A stretch of DNA of 64,000 bases from an uncultured bacterium (GTDB lineage: Bacteria > Actinomycetota > Coriobacteriia > Coriobacteriales > Coriobacteriaceae), in contig CAJMLY010000002.1 of assembly GCA_905214425.1 (NCBI GenBank), forward strand, positions 62,001 to 126,000, in the 5' to 3' direction. The position numbers were made by a program, and so were the translations under genes. The notes under the pieces are model-generated. The model saw nothing but the letters and a program-made list of their open reading frames with translations. It searched no databases and was not told where the DNA came from. Of the stretch, positions 9,153 through 17,466 are shown piece after piece (position 1 is the first letter of the stretch; each line of letters begins with the position of its first letter).

Positions 9153-9713
9153 ATGAAGTTTGTTTGCCCCGTTTGCGGTTATGTGGAAGAGTTCGACGGC
9201 GACCAGCTGCCCGAGGATTTTAAGTGCCCCCAGTGCGGCGTTCCCGGTTCTCGTTTCCTGAAGCAGGAGGAGGGCCAGCTCGAGTGGGCCGCCGAGCACG
9301 TCGTGGGCGTCGCCAAGATGGAGGGTGTCTCTGAGGACATCGTTGCCGACCTGCGCGCCAACTTTGAGGGCGAGTGCTCTGAGGTCGGTATGTACCTGGC
9401 CATGGCTCGCGTCGCTCATCGCGAGGGCTATCCCGAGATCGGCCTGTACTGGGAAAAGGCTGCCCACGAGGAGGCCGAGCATGCCGCCAAGTTCGCCGAG
9501 CTCCTGGGCGAGGTCGTGACCGACTCCACCAAGAAGAACCTCGAGATGCGCGTTGAGGCCGAGAACGGCGCCACCGCCGGCAAGACCGATCTTGCCAAGC
9601 GTGCCAAGGCCGCCGGCCTCGATGCCATCCACGACACCGTGCACGAGATGGCTCGCGACGAGGCCCGCCACGGCAAGGCTTTCGCCGGCCTGCTCAAGCG
9701 CTACTTTGGCTAA
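9153..9713 (+). CDS. Reverse rubrerythrin (rubredoxin-ferritin-like peroxidase)
   Basis: The protein has 186 residues. An N-terminal rubredoxin domain has iron ligands Cys5, Cys8, Cys25 and Cys28 (CPVCGY, CPQCGV). A four-helix ferritin-like diiron domain follows, with EGE near residue 72, HEEAEH at 105-110 and ARDEARH at 167-173. Having the rubredoxin first is the reverse rubrerythrin order known from clostridial NADH peroxidases that remove hydrogen peroxide and oxygen. The start is set at MKFVCP because AAGGA lies seven bases upstream; a longer frame upstream has no coding character. It is a single-gene transcript ending in a strong terminator, as expected for an oxidative-stress protein of an anaerobe. 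Confidence 0.93.
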   Translation: MKFVCPVCGYVEEFDGDQLPEDFKCPQCGVPGSRFLKQEEGQLEWAAEHVVGVAKMEGVSEDIVADLRANFEGECSEVGMYLAMARVAHREGYPEIGLYWEKAAHEEAEHAAKFAELLGEVVTDSTKKNLEMRVEAENGATAGKTDLAKRAKAAGLDAIHDTVHEMARDEARHGKAFAGLLKRYFG

Positions 9714-9748
9714 GCCAACCGCCTGAGACATAACCTCAAGCTCGATGA

Positions 9749-9778
9749 GGCCCGGACCGTATTGGTTCGGGCCTTTTT
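9749..9778 (+). terminator. Rho-independent terminator of the rubrerythrin gene
   Basis: AGGCCCGGACC pairs with GGTTCGGGCCT around a short loop (one G-T wobble) and is followed by TTTTTC. Confidence 0.92.
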
Positions 9779-9845
9779 CGTGCCTCACGAACTTGTTAAC
9801 GCCCTGAAATAGGACCGCCTTCGGCATCGGCTTCTCGTCAAAAAC

Positions 9846-9966
9846 TAAGTGAGTAGACTTTTTGGAACTTGCCGAGCACACCACCCATATTGCTTTATAA
9901 AGCCGCAGGTAAATGACTTGTTGCAAAACGGCCTGGTCGCCAAAGTGCCAAAAGTCTACTCACTTA
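9846..9966. repeat. 120-bp hairpin element, copy 1
   Basis: The element begins TAAGTGAGTAGACTTTTTGG and ends with its near-exact complement (CCAAAAGTCTACTCACTTA), giving terminal inverted repeats of about 23 bp. A second copy lies at 11267-11386. The interior shares CCGCAGGTA, ACTTGTT-like and GGTCGCCAAAG segments with that copy. The stop codon and last codons of the minus-strand gene 9956-11083 are inside its right arm. It could be a miniature inverted-repeat element or a repeated terminator/RNA structure. Confidence 0.85.
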
Positions 9967-11083
9967 GAACCGCAGCCGTCCACGATCGAGCCATTTTGTG
10001 TCTAGCGGGCATCTTTCCGTCGATTACTCCCAATTTTGTCCAGTCAATGAATAGTTCAGACCGGAGTAATGCCTCAGCCCTTTGCTCATCCGAGCTTTTA
10101 TCACGATATTCAGCATCGAGCATCCTGCATACGGCCTTAACGATCGCGCGGAATCTATCCTCATCCGATATCTGTCTGTGTGTAAGGAGAAGCACATCGT
10201 AGCCCATGGCCTGAAGGGCCGTCATGCGGTCAGCGTCACGCAAGCCATCCCCTGCGCGTCCGTGCGAGGCCTTTCCCTGACATTCAATGGCCACCTGTCG
10301 CCTACCGTCCGGCGAAGAAAAAAGTAGGTCGATATATACACGGGACTTTCCCACAATCGCTCGAGCACTTGTGCTTAGTATCACTTCAACATTAAGCTCT
10401 ATGCCACAAAAACCTTCGCCTCCCAGGGACCGCGGCAGTGCAAGCAACAAATTCGCCTCGACCTCAAAAGGCGATGCGGCACCCAATGGAACGAGTTGCG
10501 ACACCTCCCTAAATCTATTGCCGTAACGTATCCCGCAAACATCTGAACAAAAACGGTGAAGGTCTCCGCCCAAAACCAAAGCGTCTCGACGCCATAATTT
10601 TGAGGCGGTGCCGTCCTCGGACGGGCAGCGCACCCAACCGAACGTTGTCGAGATCGCGCCCGAGTCAATTGCACGCGCAAGCTCGGCCTCAAGTGCCGCC
10701 GGCAGAGCGCACACCGCAAACAAGCCACACATCTCCGCCAATACCAAAAGGAGCTGAAGATCCGTCAGATGCCGCGACATGATGAATGCCGTCAGTAGAG
10801 GAGACGTAATCAAAAATCCATGCTCCGTTTCCAGCACGGATTCCCTGGGGAGCTCACCAAGAAACAGCCGCTGCCTAATGCTGGCAGGACAAGTCCGTTT
10901 GTTTCTCGTCCGAACCAATGTATGCAACGGAAAGCCGAGCACAACCGCAGCCGTCGGGTTACGGACGAGGTCATATCGCTGCCGGTCTTCTTCCGGCCGT
11001 GGAAGCGGCGGACACAGAGCGCGGACCTGAGGGGGCAAACGCCAGTACCTAAAAGCCGATATGTCACAAAGTAGATCCTTCAT
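9956..11083 (-). CDS. Hypothetical protein with PD-(D/E)XK-like C-terminal domain
   Basis: A protein of about 375 residues with no confident family. The last third contains SRVYIDLLF ... VAIECQGKASHG ... DRMTALQAMGYDVLLLTHRQI, the D-(about 12)-ExQGK and late-strand pattern of restriction-endonuclease-like (DUF559/Vsr-type) folds. The first part (DISAFRYWRLPPQVRALCPP) resembles variable coriobacterial proteins loosely related to AbiEi-type N-terminal regions, which is recollection rather than proof. The ATG at 11083 and a GTG six bases upstream both lack a good ribosome binding site. The gene is bracketed by two 120-bp hairpin repeats; its last residues LSE and stop come from the repeat. It may be an accessory defence or nuclease gene. 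Confidence 0.6.
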   Translation of the reverse strand: MKDLLCDISAFRYWRLPPQVRALCPPLPRPEEDRQRYDLVRNPTAAVVLGFPLHTLVRTRNKRTCPASIRQRLFLGELPRESVLETEHGFLITSPLLTAFIMSRHLTDLQLLLVLAEMCGLFAVCALPAALEAELARAIDSGAISTTFGWVRCPSEDGTASKLWRRDALVLGGDLHRFCSDVCGIRYGNRFREVSQLVPLGAASPFEVEANLLLALPRSLGGEGFCGIELNVEVILSTSARAIVGKSRVYIDLLFSSPDGRRQVAIECQGKASHGRAGDGLRDADRMTALQAMGYDVLLLTHRQISDEDRFRAIVKAVCRMLDAEYRDKSSDEQRAEALLRSELFIDWTKLGVIDGKMPARHKMARSWTAAVLSE

Positions 11084-11166
11084 AGGCACAGGAAAACACG
11101 AATTTCAACCCAGTCAGTCACACATTGGCGTGAACGCGCCAAAAATGGTGCCGAACGGACTGCCAA

Positions 11167-11232
11167 GTTTTCAACAGCCCTCCCAAACTGGCCAAAAGCT
11201 TGCCGAGAGCTGGACGAAGTTCTGTTGAAAAC
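11167..11232. repeat. Inverted repeat with 11-bp arms
   Basis: GTTTTCAACAG and CTGTTGAAAAC are perfect complements separated by 44 bases that themselves contain AGCT-rich partial pairings. It lies in the gap between the nuclease-like gene and repeat copy 2. Nothing else is visible in 11090-11266. Confidence 0.55.
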
Positions 11233-11266
11233 CCCATTTTTTTCTCATGCAGAAGCTTTGCGCGAC

Positions 11267-11386
11267 AAGTGAGTAGACTTTTTGGAACATCCCGAGCAGC
11301 CCGGTCATCCTGCTTTTCAAAACCGCAGGTAGATAGCTTGTTACAAAACTGCCTGGTCGCCAAAGTTCCAAAAGCCTACTCACTTA
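11267..11386. repeat. 120-bp hairpin element, copy 2
   Basis: Same organisation as the copy at 9846-9966, with arms AAGTGAGTAGACTTTTTGGAA and CCAAAAGCCTACTCACTTA. By eye about four in five positions match copy 1. It overlaps the last codons of the pdxR-like gene, which therefore also ends in LSE. Confidence 0.85.
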
Positions 11387-12815
11387 GGTTGCAGAGTACT
11401 CCCATTAGCTGCGATTCCAAGGTATTTAGCGCTTTTGGACTCAAATCGTCATACTGAACAAGAATTTGACTTGAGTTTTCAGGGACAGATGCGCCATCGG
11501 CACACCAATAACAGTCACTGATATCGACAAAAGGGATACTCGAGCGCGTGAGGGCCCGCACAAAAGAGCTTCCGCCCGCTCCGCGCTCCGCAACCACGGT
11601 GCAGTAAAGGCCCGCGTCTGCATGCTCGATCGAGACTTCTCCTGCCGGAAATACCTTCCGCACAAGCGCCATCAGGCCATCACGCGCCTCGCGAGCACGA
11701 ACGCGCACGCGGTTCACATGTCGCTCGTAATCACCCGATTCCAGCAAACGCGCCAAAGCGACCTGGTCAACAGAGCTCACCGACGAGGCGTAGAAACCAA
11801 GGTTGCGCCTAAACCGCTCCATTAGCTCATCGGGCAACACCATGTACGCCAAACGCAACGCCGATGAAAGGCTCTTCGAAAACGTGTTGGTGTAGATAAC
11901 CGACTGGGCGGCATCGATCGACGCGAGCGCGGGAATCGGCTTCCCGGCAAGGCGAAACTCACAATCAAAGTCATCTTCGATGAGATACCGACCTGGTCGC
12001 TCGGCGGCCCAGCTCAGAAGCGCATAGCGACGCGCAATGCTCGTCACAAGGCCGGTCGGATACTGATGGGACGGCATCAGGTGAAGGACATCGGTCCCGC
12101 TTTTCTGCAGAGTGCTCAAGTCCACGCCCTCATCATCCAACGGGATATGTCGAACTTTGCAGCCCATAGCCTGATAGATGCGCGTCAGACGCAAATAGCC
12201 CGGGTCCTCAACGGCATACACCTTGTCAGCGCCAAGCAACTGAACCAACATGGTATCGAGCAGCTGGGCGCCTGCACCGATAACGATGTTGTTGGGGTCA
12301 ACATTCATACCCCTTGTCCCACGCAGATGGTGAGCAATTGCGCGTCGCAGCCGAGCGGTGCCCTGCGCCGGTGCGGGCGAAAAGATTTCGCGCTCATCTT
12401 CGGATGCCAGCGTCGCCCGTAGTGCGCTTTGCCAAAGCCGCGCCGCCTCCAAAGCGGAAGGAGAAAGTGCATCGAACAGCTCGACCTGTCCGTTGACATC
12501 ATGCGCGCTGGGACCCACAGAGGCGGCATCTCGGTCGATGCCCTCTGCAGCCGAAGCCAAAACCGGTGCATCCGGAAGCTCGCAAGCGTAGTAGCCACGA
12601 CGTGGCATTGAGCAAATATAGCCCTCAGCGAGTAACTGGCTATATGCATTCTCGATGGTAATAACACTGATTCCCAGATGACTGGCAAAGGCACGCTTGG
12701 ACGGCAGATGCTCCCCCGCCGCAATGCGTCCAGCTACGATATCATCTCGAATTTGCTGGTAAACATACTCATAGAGCGATGCTTCGCCGCGTTTTTCCAA
12801 ATTGTAGTCAAGCAT
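11376..12815 (-). CDS. pdxR: MocR-family (GntR-aminotransferase) regulator, PdxR type
   Basis: The protein has 479 residues from the ATG at 12815. An N-terminal GntR winged helix (LYEYVYQQIRDDIVAGRI ... LPSKRAFASHLGIS) is followed by a fold-type I aminotransferase domain used as a PLP sensor. The PLP-site segment reads YTNTFSKSLSSALRLAY, with the Schiff-base Lys present. It is divergent from pdxS-pdxT, the classical arrangement in which PdxR activates PLP synthesis when PLP is low. The start is set at MLDYNLEKR, with AGGTGA eight bases upstream, rather than the TTG 33 bases earlier. The final residues NLSE and stop are supplied by the 120-bp repeat. Confidence 0.88.
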   Translation of the reverse strand: MLDYNLEKRGEASLYEYVYQQIRDDIVAGRIAAGEHLPSKRAFASHLGISVITIENAYSQLLAEGYICSMPRRGYYACELPDAPVLASAAEGIDRDAASVGPSAHDVNGQVELFDALSPSALEAARLWQSALRATLASEDEREIFSPAPAQGTARLRRAIAHHLRGTRGMNVDPNNIVIGAGAQLLDTMLVQLLGADKVYAVEDPGYLRLTRIYQAMGCKVRHIPLDDEGVDLSTLQKSGTDVLHLMPSHQYPTGLVTSIARRYALLSWAAERPGRYLIEDDFDCEFRLAGKPIPALASIDAAQSVIYTNTFSKSLSSALRLAYMVLPDELMERFRRNLGFYASSVSSVDQVALARLLESGDYERHVNRVRVRAREARDGLMALVRKVFPAGEVSIEHADAGLYCTVVAERGAGGSSFVRALTRSSIPFVDISDCYWCADGASVPENSSQILVQYDDLSPKALNTLESQLMGVLCNLSE

Positions 12816-12960
12816 GAGTTTATCACCTGACCATATCGAACCGTTCAATCTGGTATTAAGTTGACCTTATTATTATCTCGAAAACTGAGTATTTTGCCAT
12901 ACCCATCTCCCCGATAGGATGTTCCGTCAAGCAATGCACACGCCAACCAAGGGAGCAACC

Positions 12961-13851
12961 ATGGCAGAACAGACCAGCAAGGCCGATCGCGTCAAACTCA
13001 ATCGCGAACTCGCGCAGATGCTCAAGGGCGGCGTCATCATGGACGTCACCACGCCCGAGCAGGCACGCATCGCCGAGGAGGCAGGCGCCTGCGCCGTCAT
13101 GGCTCTCGAGCGCATCCCGGCCGACATCCGTGCCGCAGGCGGCGTCTCGCGCATGAGCGACCCCAAGATGATCAAGGGCATCCAGGAGGCCGTCTCCATC
13201 CCCGTCATGGCCAAGTGCCGCATCGGTCACATCGTCGAGGCGCAGGTCCTGCAGGCCATCGAGATCGATTACATCGACGAGTCCGAGGTTCTCTCCCCTG
13301 CCGATGACGTCTATCACATCGACAAGACCCAGTTTGACGTGCCGTTTGTCTGCGGCGCCCGTGATCTGGGCGAGGCGCTGCGCCGTGTTGCCGAAGGCGC
13401 CACGATGATTCGCACCAAGGGTGAGCCGGGTACGGGCGACGTCGTTCAGGCCGTGCGTCACATGCGCAAAATCCAAAAGCAGATCCGCGACGTAGTTGCC
13501 CTGCGCGACGACGAGCTCTTTGAGGCAGCCAAGCAACTGCAGGTTCCGGTCGAGCTGGTGCGCGAGGTCCATGCCATGGGTAAGCTTCCCGTCGTGAACT
13601 TTGCCGCTGGCGGCGTAGCGACCCCCGCCGACGCCGCGCTGATGATGCAGCTGGGTGCCGAGGGTGTCTTTGTCGGCTCGGGCATCTTTAAGAGCGGCGA
13701 CCCCGCCAAGCGCGCAGCCGCCATCGTCAAGGCCGTGGCAAACTTCACCGATGCCAAACTCATTGCCGAGCTTTCGGAGGACCTGGGCGAGGCCATGGTG
13801 GGCATCAACGCCGACGAGATCGAGATTATCATGGAAGAGCGCGGGCGCTAG
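12961..13851 (+). CDS. pdxS: Pyridoxal 5'-phosphate synthase subunit PdxS
   Basis: This 296-residue TIM-barrel enzyme makes PLP from ribose 5-phosphate, glyceraldehyde 3-phosphate and ammonia supplied by PdxT. Highly conserved segments are visible: [42 protein letters not shown], and [21 protein letters not shown], with the catalytic lysines in MAKCRIGH and MIRTKGE. The ATG at 12961 follows GGGAG by five to six bases; 42 bases of extra upstream frame are unlike the family. It is the first gene of a two-gene operon, 20 bases before pdxT. The 145-base divergent gap to pdxR should hold both promoters and PdxR sites, but I could not pin down a repeated site. Confidence 0.97.
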   Translation: MAEQTSKADRVKLNRELAQMLKGGVIMDVTTPEQARIAEEAGACAVMALERIPADIRAAGGVSRMSDPKMIKGIQEAVSIPVMAKCRIGHIVEAQVLQAIEIDYIDESEVLSPADDVYHIDKTQFDVPFVCGARDLGEALRRVAEGATMIRTKGEPGTGDVVQAVRHMRKIQKQIRDVVALRDDELFEAAKQLQVPVELVREVHAMGKLPVVNFAAGGVATPADAALMMQLGAEGVFVGSGIFKSGDPAKRAAAIVKAVANFTDAKLIAELSEDLGEAMVGINADEIEIIMEERGR

Positions 13852-13871
13852 TCCAGCAGAAAGGATCGCAC

Positions 13872-14459
13872 ATGAGCGATTATGCAGACCAGACGGTCGC
13901 CGTGCTGGCGGTCCAAGGCGCTTTTGCCGAGCACGAGACAAGACTATCCGAGCTGGGCGCACGTTGTATTGAGCTGAGGCAGGCGGCTGATTTGGAGCAG
14001 GACTTTGACCGTCTGGTACTTCCCGGCGGCGAGTCTACCGTTCAAGGGAAGCTGCTTGATGAGCTGGGCATGCTCGAGGAGCTTCGCACCCACATTGTTG
14101 AAGGCATGCCCGTCCTTGGCACCTGCGCCGGCTTGATTCTATTGGCGCGCGATCTTGCCGCACACGACGATAAGGGAACGCCGCGCCTAGCAACCATGAA
14201 CGTACTCGTTGAGCGCAACGCTTATGGCAGACAGCTCGGCAGTTTTCGCACCAAGGGCCAGGTGTCCGGCATCGACGGTGAAGTGCCGTTAACATTTATC
14301 CGTGCACCCCGCATCATCGAAGTGCACGGCAATGCCAAGGCCTTAGCGAAAGTCGACGGCCGTATCGTCGCCGCCCGCCAAGGCAACCAGCTCGGTGTTA
14401 CCTTTCACCCCGAGCTCGATGACGACACTCGCCTCCACGAGCTCTTCCTCCAAATGTAG
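13872..14459 (+). CDS. pdxT: Pyridoxal 5'-phosphate synthase glutaminase subunit PdxT
   Basis: This 195-residue class I glutaminase hydrolyses glutamine and channels ammonia to PdxS. The sequence shows AVLAVQGAFAEH, LVLPGGEST, the nucleophile elbow GTCAGLIL (Cys), and the FHPEL segment with the catalytic His and Glu pair. An AAGGA site lies seven bases before the ATG. Length is normal for the family. Together with pdxS it gives de novo, DXP-independent vitamin B6 synthesis. Confidence 0.97.
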   Translation: MSDYADQTVAVLAVQGAFAEHETRLSELGARCIELRQAADLEQDFDRLVLPGGESTVQGKLLDELGMLEELRTHIVEGMPVLGTCAGLILLARDLAAHDDKGTPRLATMNVLVERNAYGRQLGSFRTKGQVSGIDGEVPLTFIRAPRIIEVHGNAKALAKVDGRIVAARQGNQLGVTFHPELDDDTRLHELFLQM

Positions 14460-14491
14460 GCAGAAAACAAACGAGCGTGGATTTTCGGACG

Positions 14492-14573
14492 CATAGCAAA
14501 TGAGAGTGGATAATCTCCCGGTTTGAGCTTGAATGCAGGCTCAAACCGGGAGATTATCCACTCTCATGCTATG
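14492..14573. repeat. Very long palindrome with 35-bp arms
   Basis: The left arm (14492-14528) and right arm (14539-14573) are complementary over 35 bp except for a two-base insertion in the left arm, with a 10-base loop. The inner part is TCTCCCGGTTTGAGC and complement. No T-run follows, so it is not a standard terminator. It sits 32 bases after the pdxT stop codon. Confidence 0.85.
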
Positions 14574-14603
14574 TAGTCATTTAAGAACGTCCCCAATGAC
14601 TAC
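14573..14603. repeat. Palindrome with ACGTCCCC core, TAGTCATT arms
   Basis: GTAGTCATT and AATGACTAC form 9-bp arms around TAAGAACGTCCCC. The element at 58247-58303 has the same TAGTCATT and GGGGACGTTCTT parts, so this is a second member of a repeat type. Confidence 0.7.
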
Positions 14604-14637
14604 TTCGACAACACCGATGTTTTGGTACCGACAGCGA

Positions 14638-14736
14638 AAACCCGCCAGAGCGAGCAAGGTGCCTTGAAGCGAGGCGGCATTGACCTTTTGGTCATGCCGC
14701 CGAAGCTGAAAGGCAGATTGCCGCTCTGACGGGTTT
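14638..14736. repeat. Structured 99-bp imperfect palindrome
   Basis: Outer arms AAACCCGCCAGAGCG and CGCTCTGACGGGTTT pair with one mismatch. Inside, GGCGGCATTGACC and GGTCATGCCGCC form a second strong helix, and CAAGGTGCCTTGAAGC faces GCTGAAAGGCAGATTG with partial pairing. The whole would fold as a long branched hairpin in RNA on either strand. No protein frame is visible. It may be a repeat element or a small structured RNA. Confidence 0.6.
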
Positions 14737-14749
14737 GCAGCGTCAACTA

Positions 14750-14777
14750 GTTACGCGGTTTGGTAAAACCGCGTAAC
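14750..14777. terminator. Hairpin after the RGG protein gene
   Basis: GTTACGCGGTTT and AAACCGCGTAAC form a perfect 12-bp stem with a 4-base loop. It starts five bases beyond the stop codon of the RGG protein gene. There is no clear T-run, so termination activity is inferred from position and stability. Confidence 0.6.
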
Positions 14778-14781
14778 CCAA

Positions 14782-15693
14782 CTAGAAGCGGTTGCCGCGG
14801 AAGCCGCCGCCGTTGCGGCCGCCACGATCGCCACCGCGACCGCCACGGTCGTTACCACGGTTGCCGCCAAAGCCGCCACGGTTGCCACCGCGATCGCCAT
14901 AGCCACCACGGTTGCCGCCAAAGCCGCCGCGACCGCCACGGTCGCCGCCACGGTCACCAAAACTGCCACGGCCGCCACGATCGCCACCGCGACCGCCGCG
15001 GTCGCCACCACGGCCACCACGATCGCCAAAGCCGCCGCGACCGCCACGGTCGCCGCCACGGCCACCACGGTCGTCACGGCCGCCGCGAGGACCGCGATCC
15101 TCGTCCAGGCCCATGGCGACGAGCGGAGAGATGACCTTATCGAGAGCGGCCATCAGCTCGGTGGCCTCCTCGTAAGAAAGCTCGGGCAGGAGCTTCTCCT
15201 TCTTGTTGGCAAGCTCAACCAGACCCTCAGCGGCATCCTCGGCAGCGAAGACAACGATCTTGCGCATATCGCCCTCGGCGTCGTCGATGCGGCCGACCAG
15301 GTCGGCAGCCTCGGCCTCGGCCATCAGGCCATCGAGCTCACGGAGGCGCATGCCCAGCAGGTCGGACATTTCCTTCTGCTCCATCTTGGGCTTGAGGTCA
15401 AGGAGCTTGATGGCGCGCTCGATGTTCGCCATGCGCTCGGCCTTGGCCTCCTCCTCTTTGGAAATAGCAAAGCGACGGCTACGCAGCAGGCGGGCGGCCT
15501 TCTGCATCTTGTCCATCAGCTCTTCGTCATCGTAATCAACGGCGGCCTCGACAACCTCGGCCTCCTCCTCGGCGGAAACCTCGTCAGCAGCCTCAACCTC
15601 GGCAGCTTCGGTCTCCACGGTCTCGACTGCCTCGACCTCGGCAGCCATGGTCTCGTTCTCGGTCTCGTTCATGATCTCTTCGTTCTCGGACAT
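14782..15693 (-). CDS. Acidic, winged-helix-like protein with RGG-repeat tail
   Basis: The 303-residue protein has three parts. Residues 1-60 are extremely acidic (Glu/Ala/Val). Residues 60-195 are helical and include MEQKEMSDLLGMRLRELDG and DLVGRIDDAEGDMRKIVVF, which look like the recognition helix and wing of a MarR-type winged helix. Residues 200-303 are almost only Arg, Gly and Asp in DRGGRGG-like repeats ending NGGGFRGNRF, an RGG-type RNA-binding tail. The codons of the tail are repetitive, producing long false frames on the other strand. An AAGGAG site precedes the ATG by five bases. RNA or nucleic-acid binding is inferred; the exact role is unknown. Confidence 0.8.
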   Translation of the reverse strand: MSENEEIMNETENETMAAEVEAVETVETEAAEVEAADEVSAEEEAEVVEAAVDYDDEELMDKMQKAARLLRSRRFAISKEEEAKAERMANIERAIKLLDLKPKMEQKEMSDLLGMRLRELDGLMAEAEAADLVGRIDDAEGDMRKIVVFAAEDAAEGLVELANKKEKLLPELSYEEATELMAALDKVISPLVAMGLDEDRGPRGGRDDRGGRGGDRGGRGGFGDRGGRGGDRGGRGGDRGGRGSFGDRGGDRGGRGGFGGNRGGYGDRGGNRGGFGGNRGNDRGGRGGDRGGRNGGGFRGNRF

Positions 15694-15845
15694 GAGACTC
15701 CTTCTTGGCCCTCTCGGGCATCATCGCCCCATTCGCGGGGCCCGTCGCGCACTCTTTGCGCTTTAAACATTCATGCCTCTCGGCAAAACGTCCATTAGTT
15801 TATGGTGTCGCCATCCAATCTAGCTGCAGAATCTATGTGCACACA

Positions 15846-17261
15846 TTAATGCGACATGTGCGACTCGCGACGAGCGTACACCAGCGACGTCGCGAACCCG
15901 ACCACGGCAATTACAGCCGCCACACGCACGGCAGCTGCAAATCCAATCGCCTGGGCAACGTCCGTCGCAGCGCCAGCGGCGCCGGCAGTCGCAGCAGAAC
16001 TCGAGAGCAGACCGATAAACAGCGACGGGCCAAACGATGCGGCAATCATGTTCCACGTGTTGAGCAATGCCGTTCCGTGAGGATGTTCAGCGGCAGGCAG
16101 CGTCTCCAAGCCGGCCGTTTGCGAGGGGCTCAACACCAAACCGACTCCGGCATACACTACAACGGTCAGCGCCACGACGACGCCGATGTTCATGCTTGCC
16201 GCCGTCATCGAGATGGCAGTCTGCCCCACGGCAATCAGGGCAAAGCCGACCGGCAGCAGCGGCCATGCGCCACGGGCGTCCATCACGCGTCCGCCCACAA
16301 TCGAGGTCACGGCGTTGCAGGCAATCGCCGGCAAAATGAGCAAGCCCGCAACAAGTGCGGTCATGCCGTATGCGCCCTCAAAATAGAGCGGCAACAAAAC
16401 GCTCATCGAGAACGTCGTCATCATCGACACCACCACAAGCAGACACGCAGGCCAAAAACGAACGCTCGCCATGGGACGCACGTTAAGCACCGGATGCTCG
16501 AGCTTGAGCTGGCGGGCCGCAAACAGGCCGAGCAGCACAATGGCGGCGAAAAGCGTCACGATACCGGCAATCAGATTGGTCGAGAACTCGCCTACGGAAT
16601 ACACAAATGCCGTAATACCGGCGGCGAGCAAAACAACCGACAGAATATCAAGCGTGGCGTTCGAACGCTCTCCGACATTCTGAACAAGCTTTACGCCCGC
16701 CGCAGCGACCACAATGCCGCCCACCAGCGGCACTACGAACACCGCCCTCCAGCCAAACAACGTGCACATAAGACCGCTGATCACGGGTCCAAACGCCGGC
16801 CCCAGCGTAATGCAGGTTCCGCCCAGGCTCAGATAGAGACCGAGCTTCTCGCGCGGAGCGCAAGACAGCACCACGTTCATCATGAGCGGGAACAAGATGC
16901 CCGATCCCGCAGCCTGCAAAATACGACTTGGCAGCAAAACGCTAAACGACGGAGCGACCAGGCACAGGACTTCGCCGGCGACCATGCATCCGCATGCGAA
17001 AAACAGCAGCTTGCGCGTCGAGAAACGACCGGACAGGAAGGCCATGATAGCCGTAAAGATCGACGTCACGATCATGTAGCCCGAGACGAGCCACTGCGCC
17101 GTGGTGGCACTCACCGAAAAGGCCGCCATAATGTCGTGCAGCGCCACGTTAATGATGTTCTCGTTAAACGCGGCAACAAAGGCTGCGATATACATTACGG
17201 CGAGAATCGCCGCAGTGGCCGATGGCGCTACTTGAACTTGTTGCTGAGATTTGCTCCCCAT
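15846..17261 (-). CDS. MFS transporter, DHA2-like multidrug exporter
   Basis: The protein has 471 residues and about 14 hydrophobic segments. The DHA2-type motifs are NENIINVALHDI in helix 1, TTAQWLVSGYMIVTSI in helix 2, and LGPAFGPVISG in helix 5. It likely exports drugs or toxic organics using the proton gradient. The start is the ATG at 17261 with GGAAGG about seven bases upstream; the 137-codon in-frame extension upstream has no membrane or coding character and overlaps the peptide deformylase promoter region. It is monocistronic and divergent from the deformylase. The substrate cannot be predicted. Confidence 0.9.
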   Translation of the reverse strand: MGSKSQQQVQVAPSATAAILAVMYIAAFVAAFNENIINVALHDIMAAFSVSATTAQWLVSGYMIVTSIFTAIMAFLSGRFSTRKLLFFACGCMVAGEVLCLVAPSFSVLLPSRILQAAGSGILFPLMMNVVLSCAPREKLGLYLSLGGTCITLGPAFGPVISGLMCTLFGWRAVFVVPLVGGIVVAAAGVKLVQNVGERSNATLDILSVVLLAAGITAFVYSVGEFSTNLIAGIVTLFAAIVLLGLFAARQLKLEHPVLNVRPMASVRFWPACLLVVVSMMTTFSMSVLLPLYFEGAYGMTALVAGLLILPAIACNAVTSIVGGRVMDARGAWPLLPVGFALIAVGQTAISMTAASMNIGVVVALTVVVYAGVGLVLSPSQTAGLETLPAAEHPHGTALLNTWNMIAASFGPSLFIGLLSSSAATAGAAGAATDVAQAIGFAAAVRVAAVIAVVGFATSLVYARRESHMSH

Positions 17262-17466
17262 GCATTTCCTTCCTCTTGGAACGACAGTCGCATCGCCCCA
17301 GAGGAACAGTCCAGGGCGAAAAATGAGCCCTAGACTTACGCCAGACGCCGTACACGACGAATCTGGCAACATGGTCCAACATCGAAAGATTGTAACGCGG
17401 ACGCATGGCTTTCCTTCCGCGCTATTATTAAAAGTCCACGAAAGCATAAGACATGAGGAGCCCGCC

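Noticed and set aside
14751..15134. Repetitive sequence at the RGG tail considered as a CRISPR or tandem repeat array, and the Ala/Val-rich frame in the region
   Set aside because: The repetition follows codons of the DRGGRGG tail, without fixed repeats and spacers; the Ala/Val frame is another reading of the same codons.
15705..17333. 542-codon plus-strand frame antisense to the MFS gene
   Set aside because: Arg/His-rich shadow; the minus strand has a clear 14-helix transporter.
17251..17466. 72-codon N-terminal extension of the peptide deformylase
   Set aside because: It overlaps the MFS start region, has no deformylase character, and the ATG at 17467 has a GAGGAG site.
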